Shown here: positions 8,674 to 17,652 of the stretch, piece after piece
Position numbering within the stretch: position 1 is the first letter of the stretch
Layout of the letters: each line of letters starts with the position of its first letter
NCBI RefSeq assembly: GCF_030708455.1
Contig: NZ_JAUYWF010000008.1
Coordinates: forward strand, 1-64,000
Source of the DNA: Halomonas sp. SSL-5
GTDB lineage: Bacteria > Pseudomonadota > Gammaproteobacteria > Pseudomonadales > Halomonadaceae
Reading direction: 5' to 3'
DNA: 64,000 bases
Position numbers and translations under genes: made by a program
The notes under the pieces: generated by a model
What the model saw: only the letters and a program-made list of their open reading frames with translations
Database searches by the model: none
Told to the model about the DNA's origin: nothing

Positions 8674-8707
8674 TTATAACCCTATAACCATTAACGCAGG
8701 CTTAATG
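8674..8707. promoter_or_regulatory. Repeated half-site region before the two-component operon
   Basis: Two direct 8-mers, TTATAACC (8674-8681) and CTATAACC (8682-8689), run into a perfect inverted repeat CATTAA-N7-TTAATG (8689-8694/8702-8707). The second part can also be read as tandem ATTAAC-N5-CTTAAT, close to the PmrA/QseB-type YTTAAK-N5-YTTAAK arrangement. It lies 42 bp before the response-regulator ATG, as expected for autoregulation. Confidence 0.5.
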
Positions 8708-8748
8708 GGGCGGTGACAGGATGTCGCACAACGAGAGGACCCGATGCC

Positions 8749-9438
8749 ATGCACGTTCTACTGATCGAGGATGACGCCCTGGTAGCCTCTGGCATTCGCG
8801 CCGGGCTCGCCGTTCACGACTATGTCGTCGATCATGTGGCCTCCATCGCCGAGGCGCGTCGCGCCCTGGAGAGCGTCGACAGCGACGTGGTGATCCTCGA
8901 CCGTGGCCTGCCCGACGGTGATGGCCTGAGCCTGCTCGAGGAGTGGCGAGACGCCGGGGTGACCACGCCGGTGCTGGTGCTGACCGCCCGCGATGCGGTC
9001 AGCGACCGGGTGGCGGGGTTGCAGGGCGGTGCCGACGATTACCTGGTCAAGCCCTTCGACCTCGACGAACTGGTGGCCCGGCTGCAGGCGCTGCTGCGGC
9101 GTGCGGCGGGGCGGTCGCATCCGCTGATCGAGCACGGTGCCCTGTGCCTCGACCCGGTGGCCCGTGAGGTCAGCCTCGACGGCCGCCCGGTCGCGCTCTC
9201 GCGCCGCGAGCTGGTGCTGCTGGAGGCCTTCCTGCAGGCGCCGCGCAGCGTGCTCTCGGCGGACCAGCTCAAGGACAGCCTCTACGGCATGAGCGAGGAC
9301 GTGGAGAGCAACGCCCTCAACGTGCATATCCACCACCTGCGGCGCAAGCTCGGCAGCGAGCTGATCGAGACGGTACGCGGGCTGGGCTACCGGCTGGGGC
9401 CGCCGCTGGGTGAGTCCGCCGAGAAGGGCCGTTCGTGA
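8749..9438 (+). CDS. OmpR/PhoB-family response regulator (QseB/PmrA-like)
   Basis: 229 residues. Receiver domain: acidic pair IEDD at residues 7-10, phosphoacceptor Asp in VVILDRGLPDGDG (about residue 51), conserved TAR and LVKPFDLDEL (Lys near 101). The C-terminal winged helix ends in LNVHIHHLRRKLGSELIETVRGLGYRL. Cytoplasmic transcription factor paired with the kinase at 9435, whose GTG overlaps its stop by 4 bp. ATG 8749 is preferred over upstream codons because the protein then begins MHVLLIEDD as in the family. Target genes are unknown; the adjacent tsdBA is an obvious candidate. Confidence 0.93.
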   Translation: MHVLLIEDDALVASGIRAGLAVHDYVVDHVASIAEARRALESVDSDVVILDRGLPDGDGLSLLEEWRDAGVTTPVLVLTARDAVSDRVAGLQGGADDYLVKPFDLDELVARLQALLRRAAGRSHPLIEHGALCLDPVAREVSLDGRPVALSRRELVLLEAFLQAPRSVLSADQLKDSLYGMSEDVESNALNVHIHHLRRKLGSELIETVRGLGYRLGPPLGESAEKGRS

Positions 9439-10763
9439 GCCTGCGCACACGGCTGCTGGTGACCCTGGGCGTCACCCTGGTGCTGCTCTGGGGGCTGGCC
9501 GCCGCCTGGCTACTGCGGGACCTGGAGGAGCAGTTCGTGGCCACCCTCGACCAGCGTCTCGCCCAGTCGGCGCGCATGGTCGCGGGACTCATGGCCCAGC
9601 TGCCCCAGGAGGTGTGGCTCCAGGCCGACCGGCGGGCGCTATCGATCCCGCCCATCGAGGGGCTGGCCTGTCAGGTGCACTCGCCGCGCGGCGAGATCAT
9701 GGCCCAGACCCACACCGACCTGGAGTCGATCCTGGCGGTGGGCGAGGTCGGCGGGCACGCCTACCGCGAGGAGGGCGGCGTGACCTGGCGGGTGTTCACC
9801 TACGAGCGGGGCGGGCTGACCATCACCACCGCCGACCGCATGGATGAGCGCGACCTGCTGCTCGGCAATGTCATCAAGGTGGCCACGGTGCCCTTCGTGG
9901 TGGCCATGCTGGGCAGCCTGGTGGCGCTGTGGATCGGCGTGGTGCGCGGGCTGTCGCCCCTTGCCCGGCTGCGTGACTCCCTGGCGCGGCGTCATCCGGA
10001 TGCCCTGGCGCCGGTGGCCACCTACGGGGTGCCCGGCGAGCTGCGTCCGCTGGTGGAGACCCTCAACGGCCTGCTGGCCCGCGTCCAGCAGGCCATCGTC
10101 CGCGAACAGCGCTTCACCAACGATGCCGCCCACGAGCTGCGCACGCCCCTCACCGCCATCAAGACCCACCTGCAGGTGGCCGGCCGGGTGGAGGGCGAGG
10201 CGGCGCGCGAGGCCGTCGCCTACGCTGAGGAGGGCGTCGAGCGCCTGGCGCGGATCCTCGACCAGCTGCTGATGCTGGCACGGGTGGAGGGGCGTCTGGC
10301 CTTCGAGGACGGCAGCCTGTGCCGCCCCGCCGAGGTGGTGGCCCTGGCGCTGCGCGATAGCGGTGCGCCGACCTCGCGCTTCGAGCTGCCCGAGGCGTGG
10401 CCCGAGGCGCCCCTGGCGCTGCCGCGGGAGCTGGCGGTGACCGCGCTGCGCAACCTGATCGATAACGCGCTGCGCCACGGCGGCGAGGCGTCTCGGGTGA
10501 CCCTCGATGTGGAGGGCGATAACCACACTACCCTGACCTTCCGGGTGATCGACCATGGGCCCGGCGTCGATGACGAAGCCCTGGAGCAGATGGCCAGGCG
10601 TTTCTGGCGTGCCAGCAAGCAGCATGGCAGTGGCCTGGGGCTGGCCATCGTGGTGGCCATCGCCGAGCGTTTCGGCGGTGACCTGAAGTTTGTCCGTCCC
10701 GCGAGGGGTGGGCTGGAGGCTCGCCTGACCTTTCCGGTGCAGGCAAGTACCGTTGCCCCCTGA
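9435..10763 (+). CDS. Sensor histidine kinase (QseC/PmrB-like)
   Basis: 442 residues with a GTG start (GTGA overlap with the regulator). Membrane segment at about residues 8-28, periplasmic sensor region, second membrane segment at about 150-172, HAMP linker, then H-box NDAAHELRTPLTAIK (phosphoacceptor His), N-box NLIDNALRHGG, G1 DHGPGVDDE and G2 GSGLGLAI. All catalytic boxes look intact. The signal sensed is not evident. Confidence 0.93.
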   Translation: MSLRTRLLVTLGVTLVLLWGLAAAWLLRDLEEQFVATLDQRLAQSARMVAGLMAQLPQEVWLQADRRALSIPPIEGLACQVHSPRGEIMAQTHTDLESILAVGEVGGHAYREEGGVTWRVFTYERGGLTITTADRMDERDLLLGNVIKVATVPFVVAMLGSLVALWIGVVRGLSPLARLRDSLARRHPDALAPVATYGVPGELRPLVETLNGLLARVQQAIVREQRFTNDAAHELRTPLTAIKTHLQVAGRVEGEAAREAVAYAEEGVERLARILDQLLMLARVEGRLAFEDGSLCRPAEVVALALRDSGAPTSRFELPEAWPEAPLALPRELAVTALRNLIDNALRHGGEASRVTLDVEGDNHTTLTFRVIDHGPGVDDEALEQMARRFWRASKQHGSGLGLAIVVAIAERFGGDLKFVRPARGGLEARLTFPVQASTVAP

Positions 10764-10807
10764 GGGGCCATGACGAAGACAAAACGACACGAAAGAGGGG
10801 AATACCG

Positions 10808-11458
10808 ATGACCAGCAAGAGGATCGCGAGCGGGCTCGGCCTGCTGCTGGGCGCCGGCCTGGCCGCCGGCCAGGCCGTGGCGCTCGAGGGAGACGCCGAG
10901 CGTGGCCAGGCGGCCGCGGGCACCTGCGTGGCGTGCCACCAGGCCGATGGCAGCGGCATGAACGTGCCGGGCGGGCAGTCCTGGCCGCGCCTGGCGGGGC
11001 TCGGTGCCGACTACATCGCCAAGCAGTTGCACGACTTCCAGGAGGGGCGCCGCCAGAACGCCAGCATGATGCCCTTCGCCAACATGCTCGATGACCAGCA
11101 GATCGCCGACGTGGCGGCCTACTACAGCCAGCTGCCTGCCACCCAGGGCGACGGCGGTGACGTCGATGAGGCGTTGCTGGCCCGCGGCGAGCAGCTCGCC
11201 CTGCGCGGCGACTGGGACGAGTACATCGTTTCCTGCAAGAGCTGCCACGGCCCCGGCAACCAGGGCGCGGGCAGCACCTTCCCGGGCATCGCCGGCCAGC
11301 ACGCCGGCTACATCGAGAGCCAGCTGCACGCCTGGCAGGCCGGCGAGCGCAGCAACGACCCGCAGAACCTGATGGGGGCCATCGCCAACCGCATGAGCGA
11401 CGATGACATCACCGCCGTGGCGGCCTGGCTGGCCAGTCAGCCGGCGACCGACGAGTAA
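10808..11458 (+). CDS. tsdB: Diheme cytochrome c4-like protein, putative TsdB electron acceptor
   Basis: 216 residues with a signal peptide (cleavage after about residue 25, AVA-LEG) and two c-type heme sites, CVACH at 40-44 and CKSCH at 143-147, each in a half with the c4-type pattern (WPRLAGLGADYIAKQL / FPGIAGQHAGYIESQL). Distal Met ligands are likely at MMPFANML and in NLMGAIANRMS. Cytochrome c4 proteins are periplasmic electron carriers; the tsdA gene follows 13 bp downstream. TsdB partners of thiosulfate dehydrogenases are known to be such diheme cytochromes. Symbol is by context; a general c4 role remains possible. Confidence 0.75.
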   Translation: MTSKRIASGLGLLLGAGLAAGQAVALEGDAERGQAAAGTCVACHQADGSGMNVPGGQSWPRLAGLGADYIAKQLHDFQEGRRQNASMMPFANMLDDQQIADVAAYYSQLPATQGDGGDVDEALLARGEQLALRGDWDEYIVSCKSCHGPGNQGAGSTFPGIAGQHAGYIESQLHAWQAGERSNDPQNLMGAIANRMSDDDITAVAAWLASQPATDE

Positions 11459-11471
11459 GGGGGAACAGACC

Positions 11472-12506
11472 ATGATCAATCGCAGCAAGGCGCTGGCACT
11501 AGCCGGTGCGACCCTGGCCGCCAGCGCAAGCCTGGTCGCCTGGGCAGAGACCGACGGCCATCCCTACGACAAGCTGGTGGAAATGGGCTATCCGGCGCCC
11601 CAGGAGGGCGAACTGGTCCACGTGCCGCCGACCATGGCGGACCTCGAGGCCGCCGATATGAAGCCGGCAACCAAGGCCGTCATCCGCCGTGGCTACGAGC
11701 TGTTCACCAACACCCAGCAGCTGCGCGGCGAGAATGTCTTCAACGACATGAACTGCTCCAGCTGCCACCTGGGCGAGGGGCGTCAGCCCTTCAGCGCCCC
11801 GGTGTGGCCGGCGGCGGTGACCCTGCCGGACTTCCGTGGCAAGAACCAGCACGTCAACAACCTGGAGGAGCGCATCGCCGGCTGTTTCGCCTACTCCATG
11901 AACGGCACCCCGCCGGCGTACGGCAGCGACGACATGCTGGCGCTCTCCGCCTACCACCAGTGGCTCGCCAAGGGCGCGCCCGTGTATCCGGATCAGCCCA
12001 TCTACGGGCGCGGCTTCCCGGCGCCGGAGCGTCCCGAGAGCCTGAGCTACGCGAACGGCGAGGCGCTCTACGTGGAGAACTGCGCGGTGTGCCACAGCGA
12101 GGACGGCTCGGGCCTCTACCAGGACGGCGAGTACGTGTTCCCCGCCCCCTGGGGCGACGGCTCCAACAACTGGGGCGCCGGCATCGTGCGCACCCACACC
12201 GCGGCCGGGTTCATCAAGAACAACATGCCGCTGGGCCAGCCGCTGTCGCTCTCCGACCAGGAAGCCTGGGACATCGCCTACTACATGACCCAGCAGGAGC
12301 GCCCGCAGGATCCGCGCTACACCGGCAGCGTGGACGAGGTGCTGGAGAAGTTCGGCCCCACCTTCCACAAGCACTCCAGCTACGGCCAGGAGCGTGAGGT
12401 CGACGGCCACCGCCTCGCCGATCACGCCAACTGGGGCGAGAAGGGCGAGGAGGTCAAGCCCTGGAACGTCGGTCAGCCGCGCTTCGAGGACCTCGACGTC
12501 GAGTAG
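11472..12506 (+). CDS. tsdA: Thiosulfate dehydrogenase (tetrathionate-forming), diheme cytochrome c TsdA
   Basis: 344 residues with a signal peptide (cleavage near SLVAWA-ETD). Heme sites CSSCH (95-99) and CAVCH (204-208). Between them lies RIAGCFAYSMNGTPP with Cys138, equivalent in position to the cysteine that ligates the active-site heme in TsdA enzymes; the SMNG context is also family-typical. The expected reaction is 2 thiosulfate to tetrathionate plus two electrons in the periplasm, passed to the c4-like protein upstream. Start at 11472 gives a clean signal peptide and GGGGGAA upstream. Some TsdA enzymes work as tetrathionate reductases, so direction in vivo cannot be read here. Confidence 0.82.
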   Translation: MINRSKALALAGATLAASASLVAWAETDGHPYDKLVEMGYPAPQEGELVHVPPTMADLEAADMKPATKAVIRRGYELFTNTQQLRGENVFNDMNCSSCHLGEGRQPFSAPVWPAAVTLPDFRGKNQHVNNLEERIAGCFAYSMNGTPPAYGSDDMLALSAYHQWLAKGAPVYPDQPIYGRGFPAPERPESLSYANGEALYVENCAVCHSEDGSGLYQDGEYVFPAPWGDGSNNWGAGIVRTHTAAGFIKNNMPLGQPLSLSDQEAWDIAYYMTQQERPQDPRYTGSVDEVLEKFGPTFHKHSSYGQEREVDGHRLADHANWGEKGEEVKPWNVGQPRFEDLDVE

Positions 12507-12531
12507 GAGCCCGATTTATCGGCGATGACTG

Positions 12532-12562
12532 AGCCCCCGCCCGGCAGTGCCTGGCGGGGGCT
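12532..12562 (+). terminator. Intrinsic terminator after tsdA
   Basis: 10-bp stem AGCCCCCGCC (12532-12541) pairing with GGCGGGGGCT (12553-12562), then GTTTCGTC. It lies 25 bp after the tsdA stop and also faces the convergent dsbG-like gene. Confidence 0.65.
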
Positions 12563-12601
12563 GTTTCGTCAGTAGCCGCGTGGGCGGGAGTACGACTGCG
12601 C

Positions 12602-13354
12602 TCAGGGCGCCGGGCCGCCCATGGCCTCCTCGAGGCGCTCGGGGCTGGGCACGCCCTCGATGCGATCGACCCGGTCGCCGTCGCGAAAGAGGGTGGTCGG
12701 CGTGGCCATGAAGCCCAGCGAGTCGAACAGCTGGTTGTTGGCGTAGACCTGCTCCTCGACCTCGCGTGACTGGGGGCCGGCCTCGATCTCCTCGCCGTCG
12801 CCGCTGTGGGCGTGGAGGGCGGCGGCGGGATCGTCGGCGCCGAGCAGGGCGGCGGCCTTGGCCGGGCTGTCCGAGGCCAGCACGCCGATCATGATATGGC
12901 GCAGCTGCACCTCGCCGGCCTCGACCCAGGGCCGGGCCTCTTGCCAGAACTGACGGCAGTAGGGGCAGTTGGGGTCGGTGAAGGTGTAGACGATGCGCTC
13001 GGCGTCGGGGTTGCCGTCGGCGATCCAGTGGCTCGCCTCCAGATCCTGCCACACCTCGGCGAACTGGGCGGCGCGCACGTGCTTGTCCAGCGCGGGTTCG
13101 GAGAGGTTGTTGCCCTCGGCATCGACCAGGGTGCCGACGATGGCGTGCTCGCCACCCGGCAGCAGGTAGATGGCCACTTCGCCGGCGGAGTGGCTGGCGC
13201 CGTAGCCGGTCAACCCGGCTGGGCCCTCGAACTCGCCGTGGATGGTCAGGCCCTGCTCGGTGAGGGCCTCCACCGGGGCGGGCCAGTGCTCGTCGGCTAG
13301 GGCGGGGAGGGCGGCGGCGAGGCCCAGCGTCAGGGAAGGCAAGAGGTAGCGCAT
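12602..13354 (-). CDS. dsbG: DsbG/DsbC-like periplasmic thiol:disulfide interchange protein
   Basis: 250 residues with a signal peptide (MRYLLPSLTLGLAAALPALA-DEH). An N-terminal dimerisation-like domain (about 25-95) is followed by a thioredoxin fold with the CPYC active site at residues 130-133 (TDPNCPYCRQFW) and the cis-proline loop MATPTTLF near 213-220. This organisation matches DsbG/DsbC isomerases, which repair or protect cysteines in exported proteins. ATG at 13354 is chosen over an upstream in-frame codon because it starts the signal peptide and has AGGA upstream. Neighbouring c-type cytochromes and a copper chaperone also need periplasmic thiol control. Confidence 0.85.
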   Translation of the reverse strand: MRYLLPSLTLGLAAALPALADEHWPAPVEALTEQGLTIHGEFEGPAGLTGYGASHSAGEVAIYLLPGGEHAIVGTLVDAEGNNLSEPALDKHVRAAQFAEVWQDLEASHWIADGNPDAERIVYTFTDPNCPYCRQFWQEARPWVEAGEVQLRHIMIGVLASDSPAKAAALLGADDPAAALHAHSGDGEEIEAGPQSREVEEQVYANNQLFDSLGFMATPTTLFRDGDRVDRIEGVPSPERLEEAMGGPAP

Positions 13355-13540
13355 CGCAAGGTCCTGTGGGTGGTGGTCAGCAGGCGGGGGGTCTACACCA
13401 GACCGCCCGGGGCGTCTCGGGTTTCCCATCCTGGCACGCGCTGATTAGTTAGGGGTTAAGCGGGGCAGAGTGTCGCAGGCCTGCGCGCGCTTGTCCTGTC
13501 GCGCTAAGCTGGAAATCCTTACCTGCTTCAGGAGTATCAC

Positions 13541-14050
13541 ATGCGCCTTCTCTCTCTTCTCGTCGCCGCGGGGCTGACCCTCACCAGCGGCCTGGCCAGC
13601 GCCGACTCACTGAGCATCGAGGGCGCCCATGTGCGTGCCGTGCCGCCGGTCTCCACCACCACCGCCGCCTTCATGCAGCTTCACAACGCCGGTGATGCCG
13701 ATCGCGCCCTGGTGGCGGCGAGCACCCCGGCGGCCCGGGTGGCGGAGTTGCACAACCATGTCGACGTGGACGGGGTGATGCAGATGCGCCAGGTGAAGGC
13801 GATCCCGGTGCCGGTGGGCGAGGGCGCTCGCCTGGCACCGGGCGGCTACCATCTGATGCTGATCGACCTGGCCGTGCCGCTGCACGAGGGAGACGAGGTG
13901 GCGCTCTCGCTGACCTTCGACGACGGCCAGACCCTCGAGGTGGCGGCCCCGGTGCGCCGCATCGAGACCATGGGCCACGGCATGCCCGAGGAGAAGGCCG
14001 AGGAGATGCCCGAGGGGAAGGCCGAAGGGATGTCGCACTCGGCCCACTGA
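13541..14050 (+). CDS. PCu(A)C periplasmic copper chaperone
   Basis: 169 residues with a signal peptide ending LASA-DSL. The copper site matches H(M)-x10-M-x21-Hx[18 protein letters not shown] followed by GGYHLML. The C-terminal tail has tandem M-P-E-(E/G)-K-A-E units and Met/His residues ([16 protein letters not shown]), a likely extra metal-binding tail. PCu(A)C proteins deliver Cu(I) to the CuA site of cytochrome oxidase. Good RBS (CAGGAG). Confidence 0.88.
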   Translation: MRLLSLLVAAGLTLTSGLASADSLSIEGAHVRAVPPVSTTTAAFMQLHNAGDADRALVAASTPAARVAELHNHVDVDGVMQMRQVKAIPVPVGEGARLAPGGYHLMLIDLAVPLHEGDEVALSLTFDDGQTLEVAAPVRRIETMGHGMPEEKAEEMPEGKAEGMSHSAH

Positions 14051-14126
14051 GGCGGCGCTGCTGGGCGGGCGGGGCTCGAGTCAGTACAATACGACGAGTC
14101 CCGTTTCCCCATTCTGGAACCCTGCC

Positions 14127-14600
14127 ATGCACTGTCCCTTCTGCGGCACCCACGACACCAAGGTCACCGACTCGCGGTTGGTCGCCGAGGGGGATCAGGT
14201 GCGTCGGCGTCGCCAGTGCGTGGCCTGCGGCGAGCGCTTCACCACCTACGAGACCGCCGAGCTGATCATGCCGCGGGTGATCAAGGGCGACGGCTCCCGC
14301 GAAGCCTTCAACGAGGAGAAGCTGCGCGCCGGTATGCTGCGCGCCCTCGAGAAGCGTCCGGTCAGCGCCGAGGCCATCGAGGCCTCGGTGCAGCGCATCC
14401 GCCAGACCCTGCGCGCCCGTGGCGAGCGCGAGATCCATGCTCGCGACATCGGCGAGGCGGTAATGGCCGCGCTGCGCGGCCTCGACCAGGTCGCCTATAT
14501 CCGCTTCGCCTCGGTCTACCGCCGCTTCCAGGACATCGACGAGTTCCGCGCCGAGATCGATCGCCTCGCCCAGGACCCCGACCAGACGCCCCCTCGCTGA
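14127..14600 (+). CDS. nrdR: NrdR transcriptional repressor of ribonucleotide reductase genes
   Basis: 157 residues. N-terminal zinc ribbon with CPFC (residues 3-6) and CVACG (about 31-35), then an ATP-cone domain ([16 protein letters not shown] onward). NrdR binds NrdR boxes and senses ATP/dATP. It leads the riboflavin gene cluster, 13 bp before ribD, an order conserved in many gammaproteobacteria. Full length. Confidence 0.97.
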   Translation: MHCPFCGTHDTKVTDSRLVAEGDQVRRRRQCVACGERFTTYETAELIMPRVIKGDGSREAFNEEKLRAGMLRALEKRPVSAEAIEASVQRIRQTLRARGEREIHARDIGEAVMAALRGLDQVAYIRFASVYRRFQDIDEFRAEIDRLAQDPDQTPPR

Positions 14601-14613
14601 CCCGGAGCCCCCC

Positions 14614-15759
14614 ATGGCCCACCCCACGCCACCGCATGCCTGGATGGCCCGCGCCCTCGAGCTGGCCCGGCGCGGCCTCTACACCACCCACCCCAACCCC
14701 CGGGTCGGCTGCGTGCTGGTCAAGGACGGTCGCGTGGTGGGGGAGGGCTACCATGCCCGCGCCGGCGAGCCCCATGCCGAGGTGCACGCCCTCAACGCCG
14801 CAGGCGAGGCGGCCCGCGGCGCCACCGCCTACGTGACGCTGGAGCCCTGCTCCCACCAGGGGCGCACCGGGCCCTGCGCCCAGGCGCTGATCGAGGCCGG
14901 CGTGGCCCGTGTGGTAGTGGCCATGGAGGACCCCAATCCGGCGGTGGCCGGCCGCGGCATCGCGATGCTGCGCGAGGCCGGCATCGAGGTGACGGTGGGC
15001 ATCGCCGAGGACGAGGCCCGGGCGCTCAACGCCGGCTTCGTGCGCCGCATGGACCACGGCCGCCCCTTCGTGCGCCTGAAGATGGCCATGAGCCTCGACG
15101 GCCGCACCGCCATGCGGTCCGGCGAGTCGCAGTGGATCACCGGCCCCGAGGCGCGGCGCCAGGTGCAGCGCCTGCGTGCCCGCTCCAGTGCCGTGCTCAC
15201 CGGGGTGGAGTCGGTGATCTTCGACAACTCGCGACTCACCGTGCGCGCCGACCAGCTCGGCCTGCCCGAGGCCGAGGCCATCGCCGCCCGTCAGCCGCTG
15301 CGGGTGATCGTCGACAGTCGGCTGCGCCTGCCCGAGGCGGCGGCCTGCCTCACCGAACCGGGACGCACCCTGGTGGTGACGGTGGAAGGGGTAGAGCCCG
15401 AGCGCATCGAACGGCTCACCCGCGCCGGGGCCGAGGTGCTGACCCTGCCCGCCGGCGCCGAGGGCCGGGTCGACCTCGACGCCCTGTTGCGCCACCTGGC
15501 CGAGGTCGAGCAGGCCAACGAGGTGCTGCTGGAGACCGGCGCGACCCTGGCCGGCGCCATGCTCGATGCCGGCCTGGTCGACGAGATGCAGCTCTTCGTG
15601 GCGCCCACCCTGCTCGGCGGCGACGCCCGGCCGCTGTTCCAGCTCGCCGGCATCGAGACCATGGCCCACCAGCGCGGCCTGGAGATCCTCGATATCCGCG
15701 CCGTGGGGCAGGACTGGCGCATCACCGCCCGGCCGCGTCGCCGGGTGGCTCCCGGTTAA
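14614..15759 (+). CDS. ribD: Bifunctional diaminohydroxyphosphoribosylaminopyrimidine deaminase / 5-amino-6-(5-phosphoribosylamino)uracil reductase
   Basis: 381 residues, the usual RibD length. The N-terminal deaminase domain shows HAEVHAL and the zinc motif EPCSHQGRTGPC; the C-terminal reductase domain starts near residue 150 (FVRLKMAMSLDGRTA) and includes the WITGPEAR segment. It catalyses the second and third steps of riboflavin synthesis. ATG at 14614 follows nrdR by 13 bp. Confidence 0.97.
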   Translation: MAHPTPPHAWMARALELARRGLYTTHPNPRVGCVLVKDGRVVGEGYHARAGEPHAEVHALNAAGEAARGATAYVTLEPCSHQGRTGPCAQALIEAGVARVVVAMEDPNPAVAGRGIAMLREAGIEVTVGIAEDEARALNAGFVRRMDHGRPFVRLKMAMSLDGRTAMRSGESQWITGPEARRQVQRLRARSSAVLTGVESVIFDNSRLTVRADQLGLPEAEAIAARQPLRVIVDSRLRLPEAAACLTEPGRTLVVTVEGVEPERIERLTRAGAEVLTLPAGAEGRVDLDALLRHLAEVEQANEVLLETGATLAGAMLDAGLVDEMQLFVAPTLLGGDARPLFQLAGIETMAHQRGLEILDIRAVGQDWRITARPRRRVAPG

Positions 15760-15895
15760 CCCAGGCAGGGCTCTTTACTGGCGCCCGCTGCCGCGCCAAG
15801 GTACCCTGACGCCGTTTCGAGGCGAGGCGACGCCTGTGGACGACGTGACTGTCGCCGCCTGCCGACGCCTGCCACGCAGAATTTCTGGAGATCTC
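15760..15895 (+). other. Spacer between ribD and ribBA with no riboflavin synthase gene
   Basis: 136 bp in the position where ribE (riboflavin synthase alpha) usually lies in this operon type. No open frame resembling ribE and no recognisable FMN-riboswitch core was seen. GGAG precedes the ribBA ATG. Confidence 0.5.
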
Positions 15896-17065
15896 ATGGT
15901 GCACGCCACTGCCGGGGGCCTGGCCCCCATCGAGGACCTGATCGAGGACATCCGTCAGGGCAAGATGGTGATCCTGATGGACGATGAGGATCGCGAGAAC
16001 GAAGGCGACATCATCATGGCCGCCGAGATGGTCCAGGCCGAGCACATCAACTTCATGGCTCGCCATGCCCGCGGCCTGATCTGCCTGCCGATGACCCGCA
16101 GTCGCTGCGAGCGCCTCAAGCTGCCGCTGATGGTCAACGACAACGGCTCCGGCTTCGGCACCAAGTTCACCCTCTCCATCGAGGCCACCGAGGGCGTCAC
16201 CACCGGCATCTCCGCCGCCGACCGCGCGCGCACCGTGCAGGCCGCCGTGGCCCGCGATGCCCGCCCCGAGGATATCGTCCAGCCCGGTCATATCTTCCCG
16301 CTGATGGCCGAACCCGGCGGCGTGCTGCGCCGCGCCGGCCATACCGAGGCCGCCTGTGACCTGGCCTCCCTGGCCGGCCTCGACCCCAGCGGCGTGATCT
16401 GCGAGATCATGAACGACGACGGCACCATGGCCCGCCGCCCCGAGCTCGAGCGCTTCGCCACCGAGCACGGCCTGAAGATGGGCACCATCGCCGACCTGAT
16501 CCACTATCGCATCCACAACGAGCAGACCGTGGATCACGAGGAGTCGACCACGGTCAACACCGCCCATGGTGAGCTCGCCCTGCATGTCTTCCGCGACAGC
16601 ATCCAGGGCGCCCATCACCTGGCGCTGGTCAAGGGCCGGCCGAGCCCCGAGATGCCGACCACGGTGCGCGTTCACCTGGCCGATACCATGCGCGACCTGC
16701 TCTGCCTGCAGAAGGGCGAGGGGGGGCACTGGACCTCCCACGAGGCGATCGCCGAGGTGGCGCGCAGCGAGCGCGGGGTCTTCGTGCTGCTTGATCATGG
16801 CCGGCCGCGCCTCGACCTGCGCGACCAGCTCGATATCTTCCTCGAGCGCAAGCGTGCCCCGCGCACCAGCGATTCCGACGGCGCCGGCAACTACCTGACC
16901 ATCGGCACCGGCTCGCAGATCCTGCGCCACCTGGGCGTGGGCCAGATGCGCCTGCTCAGCTCGCCCTGGAAGTTCTCGGCGATCTCGGGCTTCGACCTGG
17001 AGGTAGTGGAGCGCCTGGGGCCGGAGGATCTCCCGGCGGGTGCCGACGCTGCCGACGGCGAGTGA
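15896..17065 (+). CDS. ribBA: 3,4-dihydroxy-2-butanone 4-phosphate synthase with degenerate GTP cyclohydrolase II-like domain (RibBX type)
   Basis: 389 residues. The N-terminal DHBP synthase domain (1-205) is intact: [23 protein letters not shown] and the [10 protein letters not shown] segment. The C-terminal half has the GCH II fold signature regions ([23 protein letters not shown]) but lacks the three zinc-binding cysteines of RibA, which has a Cys-rich CxTGDxxxSxRCDC-type stretch where this protein reads [15 protein letters not shown]. It should therefore make DHBP but not open GTP; a separate ribA would be needed elsewhere. Such RibBX proteins are known in gammaproteobacteria. Confidence 0.93.
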   Translation: MVHATAGGLAPIEDLIEDIRQGKMVILMDDEDRENEGDIIMAAEMVQAEHINFMARHARGLICLPMTRSRCERLKLPLMVNDNGSGFGTKFTLSIEATEGVTTGISAADRARTVQAAVARDARPEDIVQPGHIFPLMAEPGGVLRRAGHTEAACDLASLAGLDPSGVICEIMNDDGTMARRPELERFATEHGLKMGTIADLIHYRIHNEQTVDHEESTTVNTAHGELALHVFRDSIQGAHHLALVKGRPSPEMPTTVRVHLADTMRDLLCLQKGEGGHWTSHEAIAEVARSERGVFVLLDHGRPRLDLRDQLDIFLERKRAPRTSDSDGAGNYLTIGTGSQILRHLGVGQMRLLSSPWKFSAISGFDLEVVERLGPEDLPAGADAADGE

Positions 17066-17157
17066 CACGGCGCCTCCCCTCGGCACTCCCATCACCTACT
17101 CTCATTCAATTCCGGGCGCGGCATGGCCGCGCCGGTGAGCCTCAGCAGGAAACCGAT

Positions 17158-17652
17158 ATGGAACCCATTTCTCAACTGGAAGGCAGCTTCGTCGACGTCG
17201 ACGGTCGCTACGTGATCGTGGTGGGGCGCTTCAACCACCACGTGGTGGACAGCCTGGTAGAGGGCGCCGTGGATATCCTGGTGCGCCATGGCGTCGATGC
17301 CGAGAACATCGACATCGTCCATGTGCCCGGCGCCTGGGAGCTGCCCCTGGCGGTCAAGCAGGTGCTCAAGGTGGCGCGCCCCGAGGCCGTCATCGCCCTG
17401 GGCGCGGTGATCCGCGGCGGCACCCCGCACTTCGAGTACGTGGCCGGTGGCTGCAACGCGGCCCTGGGCAACCTGCAGCTGGAGTTCGAGACCCCCATCG
17501 CCAACGGTGTGCTCACCGTCAACTCCATCGAGCAGGCCATCGAGCGCTCCGGCACCAAGGCCGGCAACAAGGGCGCCGAGGCGGCCATGGCGGCCATGGA
17601 GATGGTCTCGCTGATGCGCCAGCTGGGCGGTGGCGCCGAGGAGGAAGCATGA
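17158..17652 (+). CDS. ribH: 6,7-dimethyl-8-ribityllumazine synthase
   Basis: 164 residues. Conserved lumazine synthase motifs: [46 protein letters not shown] (catalytic His region) and GNKGAEAA. It condenses the RibD product and DHBP. ATG 17158 is preceded by CAGCAGGAAA. Its stop overlaps the nusB start by 4 bp. Confidence 0.97.
   Translation: MEPISQLEGSFVDVDGRYVIVVGRFNHHVVDSLVEGAVDILVRHGVDAENIDIVHVPGAWELPLAVKQVLKVARPEAVIALGAVIRGGTPHFEYVAGGCNAALGNLQLEFETPIANGVLTVNSIEQAIERSGTKAGNKGAEAAMAAMEMVSLMRQLGGGAEEEA

Noticed and set aside
15760-15895. FMN riboswitch between ribD and ribBA
   Set aside because: No RFN core (conserved GGGGCG...ACCGGCGG-type stretches) is visible.
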